Positions 41,583 to 55,086 of a stretch of DNA of 64,000 nt are shown here, in pieces. The position numbers and the translations under genes are program-made. The notes under the pieces were generated by a model that searched no databases, was not told the origin of the DNA, and was given only the letters and a program-made list of their open reading frames with translations. Within the stretch, counting starts at the first letter, position 1; every line of letters begins with the position of its first letter. Source of the stretch: Bidens hawaiensis (lineage: Eukaryota; Streptophyta; Magnoliopsida; Asterales; Asteraceae); contig JAIQDT010005491.1 in NCBI GenBank assembly GCA_021521415.1, forward strand, positions 1 to 64,000, read 5' to 3'.

Positions 41583-41922
41583 TTGTTTATGCTATTTTTG
41601 TGTAGAACTGTTGCTGAATATTGCTGATTTTAAAGATGAAGATTGACGTCAGCTGACAACTGTTACATTGGTTTATGACGTCAGCTGCCCTGTTTTTCGT
41701 TTTTCACAGATCTACAATATTTTTGAGGTTTAAAAGTTTTCTCTTACTCAGATCTATTTTAAAGTTTGTTTCTTTGTTATAGATCTTGCCCTAATCCATC
41801 CAAATATATCAGATCTGAGGTTTGTGACCACAGATCTGATTATTTTTCAAAGAGTGTTTAAATTTTTAGTTTGTTAATTTTTTATTCCTTATTTTTCAAA
41901 ATATTTCAAAAATTCCAAAAGG
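41583..41922 (+). other. A leader
   Basis: 340 bp without a gene. It holds two copies of TGACGTCAGCTG or close to it (about 41645 and 41679) and three AGATCT words with similar surroundings. The AGCAAG motif of the LTR is absent here, unlike in E1 and B where the motif is present in the leader. Confidence 0.6.
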
Positions 41923-44900
41923 ATGTCTGGTTCCTTGGACGAGCAAGAAGTGTCTACTAACAAGATACCCAGATTGTATGGACAGGAAAACTACATCAAA
42001 TGGAATGTGTTGTTCGAAGCTGCCGTCTGTTACAATGATGTTGAGATGTGGAACTCTATTAAGAATGGGCCTTATGTGCCAGATGGAACAACAAACAATC
42101 AAACTCTTGAAAGTTGAACGAAAAAGAAAGATGACAGAGCATTAGCAATGTTGAAGCTGGGTCTGTCATTGAAAATCTTGACAAGTGTAGCTCATCACCC
42201 CATAACCAAAGCAATGTTTGATGCTATTGTTGAAATGTTCAAAGGCAACACCGAGTTGAAGAACATTAAGAATGATAGATTGAAGTCAGATCTTGACCGA
42301 TTCAAGTTTAGAGAAGGTGAAAAACTGAGCTCAGTGTTGCAAAGATTCGTGGCAGTTGTGAATGAAATCAGAACAACTGATCTAGCAATTACTGATTATG
42401 ATTTGACAAAGAAGTTATTATCATCTCTTTCGGGTGAATGGTACACTCCTAGTAAATTCAGCAAAGGGAAGGCAAATTTCCCTCAATTAAAGCTAGATTA
42501 TGTCATATGCTTTTTACAAGTAGCTGAACATGAGATAATAGAAAACAACATGATCAAATAAGACATACCAAGTTTTCAAGTGACAAATGTTCTTATAGCA
42601 CCCATGGGAAATCTGCCCACAAAAAATCAACAACAGATTCCTATCATAGAAGAGCCAAATGAATTGGGTGGTGAGACACCAAGGGGGTTTGTTGCTGGCA
42701 ATGCCCACAGTCAAGATGCACAATCCAGATTTAATGTCCAGATGATTGTTGACAATGATACATCCTCTATGGCCAGTGGACATGCTCCTTATGGTGGTGG
42801 CAATGTTAATCAGGGAAATGAATATCAAGATATATTTTCAATTTTACTGAATCCTACCATGCCTTTGTGGCTAAGAATCTGATTCATACTAGTATGGTTC
42901 AAGAGGAACTTGAACAAATTGATGCTAATGACTTAGAAGATATGGATCTAAAATGGCAAGCTGCTATGCTAGCCTTGAGAAGCAAGAGGTTGTTCAATAG
43001 AACTGGAAGGTCCTTTGTCTCTGGTCCAAATGATAGAATAGGATTTGACAATCAAAAGCAATATGCTACAACTGTCAACAACCATGACACTTTGCTAGGG
43101 AATGTAATCAACCTAGACAATTCTAGAACAACAATCCAAGAAATCAGTATCAGTACCAGAATCAAAATCAAGGCCAGCAGAGTAACTTCAATAACAATTA
43201 CAACAACCAACAACCACAGAATCATCAGCAAGTAGTTCCCCAACAACAGAACTTTAAAAGAAATAATTAGAACCCTCCATAAATTCCTGCAAATCCCAAC
43301 AGAAACAATGTCAATCAACCAAGAAACCAAGGGAATGTTGCATTAGCTTCACAACAAGAAGAGTGTGATTTTGATTGGAGTAATCATGCCAATGACATTG
43401 AAAAGGCAAATGTAGCATTCATGGCCAAGATTGAAGACGAAGCTAAAGGATCTTTATCTCAGGTAAATTCAAATCCCTCGAAACTTGAATTACTTGAAAT
43501 AAATGAATCATTAAAAATAAAAGTGGGAAAGTTACAAAGTGAGTGTTTTAAAAAACAAAGTATGATCAATGTCTATGAGGCAAGTGACTTGACCTATGAG
43601 GAAAGAATTAAAAGTTTGGAATAGGATTGTATGGATAGTTACATGGTTCAATCCAGACATGTCACTGAAATAGAAGGATTGAAGAAGATGTTTCTTGATG
43701 AAAATTTGAAGAACACTACAATTCAAGTTGAAAATGATTTCTTAAAAAATTTAGTTTCAATTGGAAATATTTGTGAGAAATTAAACAAGATCAAGGAGGA
43801 AGATAAGTATAAGGCTGTTCCTCCACCTTTCAATGACAACTTCTCATTGGAGGTTGATAAGGACAACATAAATGCGTACCTTGATCAGTTTAGAGAAGTA
43901 TTTAAGGAAAAGAAAGAATTTATTAAAAATTATAAGAGGGTTGAAGTTGATGAAAAGGGAGAGTTTGTGATTAAAGAATAATCAATTGATGAGAAGAATG
44001 TTGAAATTTCTGTTGGTGTGCAAGTGTCAGAAGATGACTTTGATGATGATTGCTTAAACAAAGATGACTTGAGTGATTCAAGCAATCAAAGTTCAAGTGA
44101 TGAAAGTTCAAAGGTTGGAAGAAAGGGAAAACCAAACTCAAAGAGCAAGATTCCTTTGTTACAAAAGATAACTCCCAAGATGAAGAAACATCATGAGCAA
44201 ATGAGATGGGAACAACAATCCTTTGACATATGTAGTGGTTTAAAGGTTAACTATAATTCAGTTAACTATAATTCAGTGAAGCCTCCAAGCTAAGAAGCAC
44301 TAAAAGAGAAAAAAAGTTAAAAACAAGAAGACTGAAGATACTGTAAACAATGATCAATTTATTCCTGTGTACCCTATTTTCTAAAGTCAAGAATTATTTG
44401 ATATTGGTGAAGTAGAAAGTGTAGAAGAGTATGACAGAAGGCAGTCAAGATATAGGGGAAGCATTGATGAAGAACCAATCAATATGGAGAGATAGTCTTT
44501 GTCAAGATTTTTGTGGAAAGACAAAACATAATAATTGAGGAGTTTGTACCTTTCTTAGTTGATTATGATGGTATGAAAACTCAAAATACATTTGGAGTTG
44601 ATCCCCCAAGACCAAGTGAAAGATTTAAAAAGGGGAAGTCAAGTTAAAGCTTCAAAGGAAGAGTGTGGTGTAAACATTGTGATGAGTATGGACATCACAC
44701 AGATTCTGGTCATGAAAGATTTACTTTCAAACCAGTTGATGTTCGAAAATTCAACAATGTTTGGACAAGACTTTGGGTTCTACATGAAGAAATATGATGA
44801 GTATTTGGGTAAAGGCAAGAGGTCACCTAATGTTATGGTGAAAAGGGCTGAAGTAAAGAGTGAAAATAAAAGTGAAGTGAGTGACTGGAAATAAAAATGA

Positions 44901-45379
44901 ATTGTTGAAGAGAAAAAGGCTCCAGTAATCAAACAACTTGTCAGAATAAAACCTGATAAGGCTGTTAGGAAAGTAAAACTTGTTGACCAAGGGAAGTCAA
45001 CAGATGGTGAGGAAAATGTTAAAAGGGAGATGTTTAGGAGAAAGAAATCAAGAGAGTTAAATGGTGATGAGAAATTTCTTCTAAAACATGGGTTTGAACC
45101 CCAAGGACTTTTTGGAAACCAAGAAATGAAATTTACGTGACTAAAGAAACACATGTGACATATGAAACACTTGAAACAAGTGTGAAGAGAGAGTTTGTCA
45201 TTGAGAAATGCAAGAGCATAGTTCCATATGTGGGAAAACCATATGAAACTGGCTATGACACAGATGATTATGATGAATCATGTGAAGTTGTGTATGAAGA
45301 CCCGAAACCCAATGCAACACTTGTTCATGTCACTGATGATTTTCAAGGTGATGTACCTTGTATTTCATCACTTAACTGA
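41923..45379 (+). pseudogene. gag: A gag (broken)
   Basis: ATG 41923; the core shows KIPRLYGQENYIKWNVLFE, then after TGA 42115 KKLLSSLSGEWYTPSKF. ELEQIDANDLEDMDLKWQAAML precedes the first CCHC knuckle at 43064-43105, whose Gly codon before His now reads TGA. A coiled coil follows (43421-43780), then YKAVPPPFNDNFS, the counterpart of VPPPFNHNY in B. The second knuckle (about 44660-44710, CKHCDEYGHHTDSG) has lost its last Cys to Gly. The C-terminal part (45137-45379) ends CISSLN-TGA. Stops near 42559, 42882, 43235, 43622, 43981, 44293 and 44894. Same two-knuckle, coiled-coil plan as B. Confidence 0.85.
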
Positions 45380-45401
45380 TTATTTTCTTTATTTCGTGCA
45401 G
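45377..45401 (+). promoter_or_regulatory. gag stop codon and 3' splice site at the A gag-pol junction
   Basis: TGA at 45377, then TTATTTTCTTTATTTCGTGCAG with AG at 45400-45401, then GAACAGTCC. The GTGCAG/GAACAG junction is identical to that of B. Confidence 0.6.
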
Positions 45402-48400
45402 GAACAGTCCACACCAATCAATGATGTATGGTATATGGACAGTGGATGTTCCAGGAACATGACATGTGATAAGAGGTCACTGTGAATTATGAAGAAAAGT
45501 TTGAAGAACCTGTTGCATTTGGAAGCGATGGGAATGAAGGGAAGATTGTGGGGGAAGGTATTCTAACCAATGGCAAAGTGTCATTTGACAATGTATTTTA
45601 TGTGGAAGGATTGCAATATAACCTTTTGAGCATCTCACAAGTGTGTGATAAAGGTTATAAGGTTGTATTTGATGATTCTCACTGTTTCTTCCAGAAACCT
45701 GAATTTGTGAATCCTCTAGATATGATTATGATGATGGCTCCTAGAAATGGAAACTTGTATAAATTGAAAATGAAAGATGCAATTTCTAGGGGTGGAACTT
45801 GTTTTGTGCCAAAGGCCACTGAAAATGAAACCAAATTGTGGCACATAATGCTTTGTCATGTTAATTTAAAGAACATGAACAAACTTGTTAAAGGTGAATA
45901 TGTAATTGGTTTACCTACAAGGGAGTTCAAGCTTGATGACAAATGCATTTCATGTCAGAAAGGTAAGCAACACAAGTCATCACACAAAGTAAAACTTATA
46001 AACTCAATTGAACATGTATTGGAAATGCTTCATATGGATCTCTTTGGTCCTGTGAGTGTTTATAGTATAGGGAAGAAAAGATATTTCTTAGCGATCATTG
46101 ATGATTATTCAAGATATACTTGGGTTTATTTACTAAATTCCAAGGATGAAGATGCTAAATTGATCAAGAGTTGTGTAACAAGGATTGAGAACCAACTGAA
46201 TGTGAGGCTGAAGGTCATGAGAAGTGACAATGTTACTCAGTTTAAGAATGGTGTGATGACTGAATTCTGTCTTGCAAAAGGAATTTTTCAACAATTTAGT
46301 GCACCTAGAACTCCTTAACAGAATGGGGTTGCAGAAAGAAAAAACAGAACACTCACTGAAGCTGCAAGAACCATGTTAGCAGATGCTTATCTGCCTGTCA
46401 CCTTTTGGGCAGAAGCTATCAATACTACTTGCTATGTTCAGAACATGGTACTTCTCAACAAAAGTCATGACAAGACTCCTTATGAGATTTTGTTCAAAAT
46501 GAAACCCTACATCAAGTTTCTCAAACCTTTTGGATGCAAGTGCTCATTGTTGAATACCAAAGACTATTTGAACAAGTTTCAATCAAAATCTTTAGATTGT
46601 TTCTTTGTTGGATACTCCACACACTCAAAGGCCTATAGAGTTTATGTGAAAGATCATTTAAGTGTAATTGAATCTTCTAATGTGATATTCAATGAAAACT
46701 ATTTTAATATAGTTAATGGAGCATCCTGGTTGTTTGATCTTGAGAAGTTAACCAAGTCTTTCAAGATTTATCCTGAAGACTTTGATGAAACTTTGTATAG
46801 AAGAAATGTCAAAGAAAAAAAAGTCAGAAAAGAAGGTTGATTTGGACAAATTGTGGTCAAAGGTTGCAGACAAAAAATGCTGAATACCCCTTTGTTAAAA
46901 TTACTCCTGATAATGAACCAAAGAATGATCAAAATGACAATCTTGAGCAACCACCCGTTCAAGAAAATTCTATTTTGGATAATGAACCAACTGAAAATCA
47001 AAATGATCAAGAGCAAGTTTTAACAATGATGTGCAATATGATGAACTGTTTGATCAAGAACAAGATGAAAGACAACCAAATTTTGAAGAGTTGTTTCAAA
47101 ATTTGAACTTTGGAAATAATGTTGCTTCAACTTCACAACAGTTTGCTGAAGAATCACTTGAAGTGAATGATGAAACAAAAGATACAATCATTAAGGAACT
47201 TGGTCTCAATGATACAAACCTTGATTCAAATATATCTATAGACCTGGTTGTGCAAACTTCCTTTGTTGAAAGAAATCATCCATCTGAAAACCTCATTCGA
47301 AATATTCATGAAAGAGTTACAAGAAGTGCATCTGAATCTGCAAATATTTGTTTGTACTCCTTCTTCCTATCCCAAATTGAACCCAAGGAACATTGTTCAA
47401 GCACTAAAGGACAACAGTTGGGTGGAAGTAATGCAAGTATGGGAGCTTGTAGATAAGCCAATAAACAAGTATGCCATTGGTACAAAATGGGTTTTAAGAA
47501 ATAAAAGGGATGAGAGAGGAATTGTTGTGAAAATAAAATCAAGACTAGTTACACTATGCTACTTACAAGAAGAAGGAATTTATTTTGAGGAAGTATTTGT
47601 ACTAGTGGCAAGGACAGAAGCTATTAGAATATTTCTAGCTTATGCTGCTTCAAATAATATAAGAGTGTTTCAACAGGATGTTAAATCTACTTCCTAAATG
47701 GAAAAATTGAAGAGGATGTGTATGTTACTCAACCTCCAGGATTTGAGGATCCTGAGTTTCCAAATAGATTCTACAAGTTAAACAAAGCTCTATATGGACT
47801 ACATCATGCTCCAAGAGCTTGGTATGATGAGTAATCAAACCACCTGCTTGTTAATGGCTTTAAAAGGGGAACAATTGACAAGACCCTTTTCTACAAGAAA
47901 AGAGGAAGATATTTAATCCTACTTCAAGTATATGTTGATAATATTATCTTTGGGTCTACAAATGAACGAACGTGTTTGGAGTTTGAGGAAGTAATGAAGT
48001 CAAATATTGCATGAGCTCTATGGAAGAAATGAATTTTTTCCTTAGATTGCAAGCTCAATAAAAGAAGGATGGAATTTTCATTTTTCAATCAAAGTATGTG
48101 CAAGACATGTTGAACAAGTTCAAATCTCAAGACTTGAAGGCTGCTTCTACTCCAATGGACACCCATGAGAAGATGATAGTTGATGAAAAGGGAGAGCCGG
48201 TTGATGAACATGAGTACAGAGCAAAGATTGGATCACGGATGTATCAAACTGCTTCAAGGCTAGACATTATGTTGCTGTTTTTGTTTGTGCAAGATTCCAA
48301 TCAAGTCCAAAAGTCTCTCACATGACAGCTGTCAAAAGGATATTTAGATACTTGAAAGGAAAACCTGATCTAGGGATTTAGTACCCAAAGAACAATGCCT

Positions 48401-48879
48401 TTGATTTAATTGCTTACACTGATAGTGACTATGATGGTTGCAACATGAGTAGGAAGTCAACATATGGTGGATGTTAATTTCTGGAAGACAGGCTGGTGTC
48501 ATGGAAATGTAAGAAGCAAACTACTGTGTCAATCTCAACTGTTGAAGCTGAGTACATTGTTGCATCTGCATGCTGTGCACAAGTTCTTTGGATTCAGAAT
48601 CAAATGCTAAACTATGGTTTGAATTACTTGAACACTCCTATCTTTATTGACAATACTGCTGCTTTGTTCATAGTTAAGAACCCATTCCAACACTCCATGA
48701 CCAAGCACATTGAAATCAGACATCATTTCATTAGAGACTGTAGTGAGAAAGGACTAATTAAAAATGAAAAGAGTTGATACTAGTGACAACTTGGCTGACT
48801 TATTCACCATGCCACTGAATAAAACTAAATTCCACTTTCTCCTGAAAGCTTTAGGAATGATCAACTCTGATGAGGTCTG
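45402..48879 (+). pseudogene. pol: A pol, first copy (broken)
   Basis: Protease VWYMDSGCSRNM then a frameshift at about 45480; pre-integrase site (LWHIMLCHVNLKNM, with one expected His/Gly position altered; CISCQKGK); integrase HMDLFGPVS and RSDNVTQF (normally DNGTEF) up to TAA 46316, then NGVAERKN and the integrase C-terminus to 46840. RT has a 10-codon deletion near 47437 relative to the second copy, a loss of frame near 47696, and the catalytic motif mutated to YVDN (47931-47942). RNase H pieces YTDSDYDGC, VEAEYIVAS and [12 protein letters not shown]; frameshift at 48772; end at TGA 48877. Dead. Confidence 0.88.
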
Positions 48880-49075
48880 ATTGATGATGTGTGCTTCATG
48901 TGCTAACTGACTATCTTTATAAAGGTCTTGATGAGTGAAGTCTTACTTGATGTGTGATTATGTGTGCATGTTTAATTGATGTGTGCTTTAACTGACCATT
49001 TGTGTGACTTAGTTGTGTATGATGCTTAGGTTGTTTGAATTCAGTGAATATGTGAAATATCAGGATTAGTGTGTT

Positions 49076-52000
49076 GGTCCTTTGAGTGTTCCTAGTATAA
49101 GGAAGAAAAGGTATTGCTTGGTGATCATTAATGTTTTTTCAAGATACACATGGGTTTATTTTTTGAATTCCTAGGATGAAGCGGCTGAATTGATCAAGAG
49201 TTGTGTTACAAGGATGGAGAACCAACTGGATGTGAGGGTGAAAGTGATGAGAAGTGACAATGGGACTGAGCTCAATAATGTAGTAATGACTGAATTTTGT
49301 CTTGCAAAAGGAATTCTACAACAATTCAGTGCTCCTAGAACCCCTGAAAAAAATGGTGTAGCTGAAAGAAGAAACAGAACACTCATTGAAGCTGCAAGAA
49401 CCATATTAGAAGATGCTTATTTGCCTGTTACATTTTGGGCAGAAGCTATCAACACTGCTTGTTATGTTCAGGACAGGGTTCTTGTCAACAAAAGCCAAGA
49501 CAAGACTCCTTATGAGATTTTGTTTAAAAGAAAACCCTACATCAAGTTTTTCAAGCCTTTTGGATGCAAGTGCTCATTATTGAATACTAAAGACTACTTG
49601 AAGAAGTTTCAATCAAAATCTTTAGATTGTTTCTTTTTTGGATACTCCACATACTCAAAGGCTTATAGAGTATACGTGAAGGATCACTTGAGTGTGATTG
49701 AATCTTCTGATGTGATATTCAATGAAAACTAGTTCAATACAGTTGATGGAGCATCCTGGTTATTTGATCTTGAGAAATTAATCAAGTCTTTCAAGATTTA
49801 TCCTGAAGACTTTGATGAAACTTTGTATAGAACAAGTATCCAAGAAGAAAAGTCAGAAAAGAAGAGTTGTTTGGACAAGTTGTGGTCAAAGGTTGGTGAC
49901 AATAATGCTGAATATTCCTTTGACAAGAATGCTTCTGATCATGAAGAAGAAGAAGTTAAGAAAAATGACAAAATTGAGCAACCACTTGTTCAAGAAGATC
50001 TTATCATGAATGATGAGCAAACTAATGATCAAAATGATCAAGAGCAAGTTGTCAACAATGAAGTGCAACCTAATGACCTGTTTGGTCAAGAACAAGATGA
50101 AAGACAACACGACTTTGAAACTTTTTTTAAAGTTTGAACATGGAAAAAATGTTGCTTCATCTTCACAACAGTTTGCTGAAGATTCATCTGAATTTCATGA
50201 TGCAACTAAAGATTTGATCATTGAGGAACCTGATCTCAATGATACAAATCTTGATTCTAATGTGTCTATTGATATAATTATGCAAACTTCCTTTGTTGAA
50301 AGAAATCATCCACCTGAAAACATCACTGGGGACATTAATGAAAGAGTTACAAGAAGTGAATATGAATATGAAAACATCTGTTTGTACTCCTACTTCCTAT
50401 CCCAAGTTGAACCCAAGAACATTGTTCAAGCCTTAAAATACAATAGTTGGGTGGAAGCAATGCCAGAGGAGTTGGCTCAATTCAAAGATCTGCAAGTGTG
50501 GGAACTTGTAGATAAGTCAAGAAATAAGTATGCCATTGGAACCAAATGGGTTTTCAGGAACAAGAGGGACGAAAGAGGTATTGTTATAAAGAACAAGGCA
50601 AGACTAGTTATACTAGGCTGCTTACAAGTGGAAGGAATTGATTTTCAGGAAGTGTTTGCACCAGTGGTAGTGCTAGAAGCTATCAGAATCTTTCTAGCCT
50701 ATGCTGCTTCAAATAATAAAAGAGTGTTTCAACTGGATGTTAAATCAGCCTCTCTAAATGAAAAACTTGAAGCGGAGGTGTATGTTACTCAACCTCCAGG
50801 ATTTGAGGATCCTGAGTTTCCAAATAGAGTCTACAAATTGAACAAAGCTCTATAAGGACTACATCAAGCTCCAAGAGCTTGGTATATGAGTTATCAACCA
50901 CCTACTTGTTAATGGCTTTCAAAGAGGAGAAATTGACAATACCCTCTTCTACAAGAAAAGAGGAAGATATTTAATCCTGCTTCAAGTATATGTTGATGAT
51001 ATCATCTTTGGGTCTACAAATGAACAAATGTGTTTGAAGTTTGAGGAAGTAATGAAGTCAAAATATTGCATGAGCTCTATGGGAGAAATGAATTTCTTTC
51101 TTGGATTGCAAGTTCAACAAAAGAAGGATGGAATTTTCATTTGTCAATTAAAGTATGTGCAAGACATGTTGAACAATTTCAAATTTCAAGACTTAAAGAC
51201 TGCTTCTACTCCAATGGACACCCATGAGAAGATGATAGTTGATGAAAAGGGGGAGTCGGTTGATGAACATGAGTATAGAGCAAAGATTGGATCACTGATT
51301 TATCTAACTGCTTCAAGGCCAAATATTATGTTACTGATTTTGTTTGTGCAAGATTCCAATCAAGTCCAAAAGTATCTCACATGACTACTGTCAAGAGGAT
51401 TTTTAGATACTTGAAAGGAAAACCTGATCTACGGATTTGGTACCCAAAGAACAATGCCTTTGATTTAATTGCTTACACTGATAGTGACTATAATGGTTGC
51501 AACATGAGTAGGAAGTCTACATCTGGTGGATCTCAATTTCTGGGAGACAGGCTGGTGTCATGGCAATGCAAGAAGCAAACTACTGTGTCAATCTCAACTG
51601 TTGAAGTTGAGTACATTGCTGCATCTGTATGCTGTTCACAAGTTCTTTGGATTCAGAATCAACTGCTAAACTGTGATTTGAATTACTTGAACACTCCTAT
51701 ATTTATTGACAATATTGCTGCTTTGTTCATAGTTAAGAACCCATTCCAACACTCCAAGACCAAGCACATTGAAATCAGACATCATTTTCATTAGAGACTG
51801 TAGTGAGAAAGGACTAATTAAAATGAAAAGAGTTGATACTAGTGACAACTTGGCTGACTTATTCACCATGCCACTGGATAAAACTAAATTCCACTTTCAC
51901 CTGAAAGCTTTAGGAATGATCAACTCTGATGAGGTCTGATTGATGATGTGTGCTTCATGTGCTAACTGACTACCTTTAGAGAGGTCTTGATGAGTGAAGT

Positions 52001-52134
52001 CTTACTTGATGTGTGATTATGTGTGCATGTTTAACTGATGTATGCTTTAATTGACCATTTGTGTGACTTAGGTGTGTATGATGCTTAGGTTGTTTGAATT
52101 CAGTGAATATGTGAAATATCAGGATAAGTGTGTT
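49076..52134 (+). pseudogene. pol: A pol, second partial copy (tandem duplication)
   Basis: A repeat of 46046-49075 (integrase core from the GPVS region through RNase H and the following noncoding 250 bp) placed directly after it. It has its own lesions (stops near 49174, 49730, 50135 and 50853, frameshifts near 50890, 51350 and 51786) but keeps some features the first copy lost: DNGTEL, EELAQFKDLQ and catalytic YVDD (50989-51000). Pol frame ends at TGA 51937. It lacks protease and the pre-integrase site, so it cannot be an independent element. Confidence 0.88.
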
Positions 52135-53440
52135 TGAATGTGTTTTGAAATAATAAATCTGTGTGCTTATCTGAAATTTCTTAATATGTGGATAATCTGA
52201 TATGATGATGTGTTTAGATAGAATAGGGTTTGCATAATCAGTCTTGAATATACGTTATGTTGAATCTGCTTGTGTTGATGCATGTCATTAATATTATGAT
52301 TGTTCTTGAATATGTTACTTTCTGTTGGTATCAAAGTATGTCTTTGTGTTAAAATTGCATGCTCAATTGAATACTTTTCAAGAAAATTTTCTCAAAACAT
52401 TTTTAACAAAACAGAACAAGATAACGGTGTAGAAATATGATAAGATTATTCAGTTAAAAGCTTTATAGAAGCTTAAAAGGTTTTTAAATTGAAATTCATC
52501 CAACCTTATGGGAAATAATAGTACACTGATAATTTATACTAATCATATGGATTTAATAGGCTAAATAGAAAGACTATTAGTGCAGTTATTAATATGTATG
52601 GTTGCTTTCCATTATGTGTTATAACTGAGGTGATATAAACATAATGAAAATGCTAATCTTAATGTAGAGATACCTTGTTGAATATGCATGCCTCAAGATA
52701 TATATCTCCGAAAGATAAGCTGAAAAGTGACTACCTAGTCATACACGAGCCTATTGGTATTTGGTCACCGAAAAATGAAACATCTTATACATATGACAAA
52801 GAACAAATGTGAGCAATATTTTATTATCAACCAAAAGTTGAAATGTTCACAAATTTTGAAAGAAAATGCAAACATGAGGGTTACTATAGAACTACAGAGG
52901 TGGGGCATCACTATAAGTCCTAAACACCTTCAATGGATGGCTAGTAAGTCCGTATTGCGTGGAATGTAAGTCCAACGTTCAACCTCAATATATTTGGAAT
53001 CTTTGAAAAGAAAAATCTTAAAGAAAATTTATATGTTCTTTCGTAAAAATATCTTGACCAGATATCAGGGGGTTGAAGTCAAATTGGGGTGATCTGGGGA
53101 AAGCCAAATAAGCTTTGAGAAGAGATATGGGACATCATAGCACAATAAGTGTGATCCATTTTTGAATTATGCAAATTAATTGAACCTCAATCGTATCACC
53201 AATATGTAATGAAATTCATGCTAACTCTAGACCTGCTATTAACCTGCCTAATCTGTAATAAAAATGCTGAGAATGAAGTATTGAGAGGTGACTTAATCAA
53301 TATGATCCCATATTGAGATCTTTTCATAAAAGGAAAAAGATTTGGAAGGAAATAACTGAAATTTGATCTCTTAATGCACCATTTTCTCTTAAACTTTGAT
53401 CTTTAATGATAAAACTTTGTTTGAAATTTTGTTTAAGACA
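52135..53440. other. A pol-ORF3 spacer, first part
   Basis: 1.3 kb AT-rich, no gene. It resembles the corresponding spacer of E1 in a few words only (GTTGAAGTCAAATTGGGGTGAT near 53073, compare 34045-34070). Nothing else recognized. Confidence 0.55.
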
Positions 53441-54860
53441 AAAAGAGTTGCATATAAAACTTCTAGCAAGCTTTAATGATTTTTAAACTTTCTAGCAAAC
53501 TTAGATGTTTTGATAAGATGTTTAACTCATTCGAGCAAGCTTAATCTTGGATATGAATGAATATCTTATTTCTAGCAAACTTTGATGTTTTTGAACTTTC
53601 TAGCAAACTTAGTTGTTTTGATATGATTTTTAACTCATTCGAGAAAGCTTGATGATTATCTGTACTTAAAATGTAATTTCATGTATTATCGGGTAGACTT
53701 TGATAATTTTATACTTTCGAGTAAATTTGATATCTTAATGCACCATTTGCTCTTAGACCTTTAAATTCAATGATAAAGCTGTTTGAAATATGGTTTAAGA
53801 CTAAAAGAGTTGCATTTTAACCTTGAATATGTTACTTCTAGCAAGCTTTAACGATTTTTTAAACTTTCTAGAAAACTTAGATGTTTTTATAGGATGCTTA
53901 ACTCATTCGAGCAAGCTTAATACTTGAATATGTCATTTCCAGCAAGCTTTGATGTTTTTGAACTTTCTAGCAAACTTAGGTGATTTGATAGGAATTTTAA
54001 CTCATTCGAGCAAGCTTGATGATTATCTGTACTTAAATGAATTATTCATGTATTATCAGGTAGACTTTGATATATTTATGCTTTCGAGTAAACTTGAATG
54101 TTCAGAAAGTTGTTCTTGTCAAGCACACTTGATAATTATGTGATACATGTATGAATATGCTTTACATATCTGTTTGGAGTAAACTTAAGTGTTTTAGTTG
54201 AAAATTGTATTTGTCTAGCATACTTCATAGTATTGGTGTTATTTTCTGAAATCACAAGGGTTTTCAAGTAAACTTTGTTTACCGAACAAACTTCATGCTT
54301 AGAGAATACTTGTCAAATGGTGAATCATTCCAAGTGTTCTCCCAGCATACTTTTTAATTTCAGAAAATTCCTAGCAAACTTTACTTTTCGGGTACACTTT
54401 GTGTTTAAAGAATACTTGTATATCAAAGGATAAGTACTCTCTAGCACACTTTGCACTCTTTGAGTATTTTCGGGCATAATTTTACTTTAAAGTATACTTG
54501 AATGAATATTCGTTAACTTTTTCATATCTAAAGTAATATCGGCTAAGGTTTGTGAAATTCAGATATTCGAGCAAGGTTGACAATTAGAAATATCTCTAAG
54601 TTATTATTTTTGGATTCTTTATTGATTCCTAGCAAGGTTGCCTATTTGATAAACTATACTTGATTATTTGTCTTGTGATTTATTTCTCGAGAAATCTTGT
54701 ATATTCGAGTAAGCCTCCTTTATCTTATCCACTTAGTTTTATCCACTTAGTGTTATTTTTAATTTACTTTAAATATCTGAACAAAATCTGGAACGAGCAA
54801 GCTTTGAAAATGAACTTTACCTAGCAAACTTTGTGAATAAACTTTAACGAGTAAGGTTTA
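53441..54860 (+). promoter_or_regulatory. A motif region: AGCAAACTT / GAGCAAGCTT repeats
   Basis: More than twenty copies of TAGCAA(G/A)CTT and CGAGCAAGCTT-like words, at irregular spacing, with a partly repeated longer unit (TTTCTAGCAAACTTAGATGTTTTGATA and variants at about 53490, 53600, 53870 and 53965). The same words fill the A LTR. It lies just upstream of the ORF3 TATA box. Confidence 0.8.
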
Positions 54861-54941
54861 TGCTAACATATTTAAAAATGAATTTTTGGCACTATTCATG
54901 AACAAAACGACAAATGCATTTAAAACCCACTTTAAAAAAGG

Positions 54942-54950
54942 TATATAATA
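54942..54950 (+). promoter_or_regulatory. TATA box of A ORF3
   Basis: GGTATATAATAGGG, followed by a C/T-rich leader (CGCACTTCTCTCTCTTTCC). Confidence 0.6.
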
Positions 54951-55086
54951 GGGACTTAGAGAAAATTAACATTTCGCACTTCTCTCTCTTTCCACTATTG
55001 CATTATTGCTAGTTCACTCGCTCCAGAATCTCAGACGATGAATCAAATTCCTAACAAAAATTTGTCAGCCCACTAATTCCGACTCG

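Noticed and set aside
53441..54860. CRISPR array or satellite
   Set aside because: Repeat words are short, degenerate and irregularly spaced, and the context is a plant retrotransposon.
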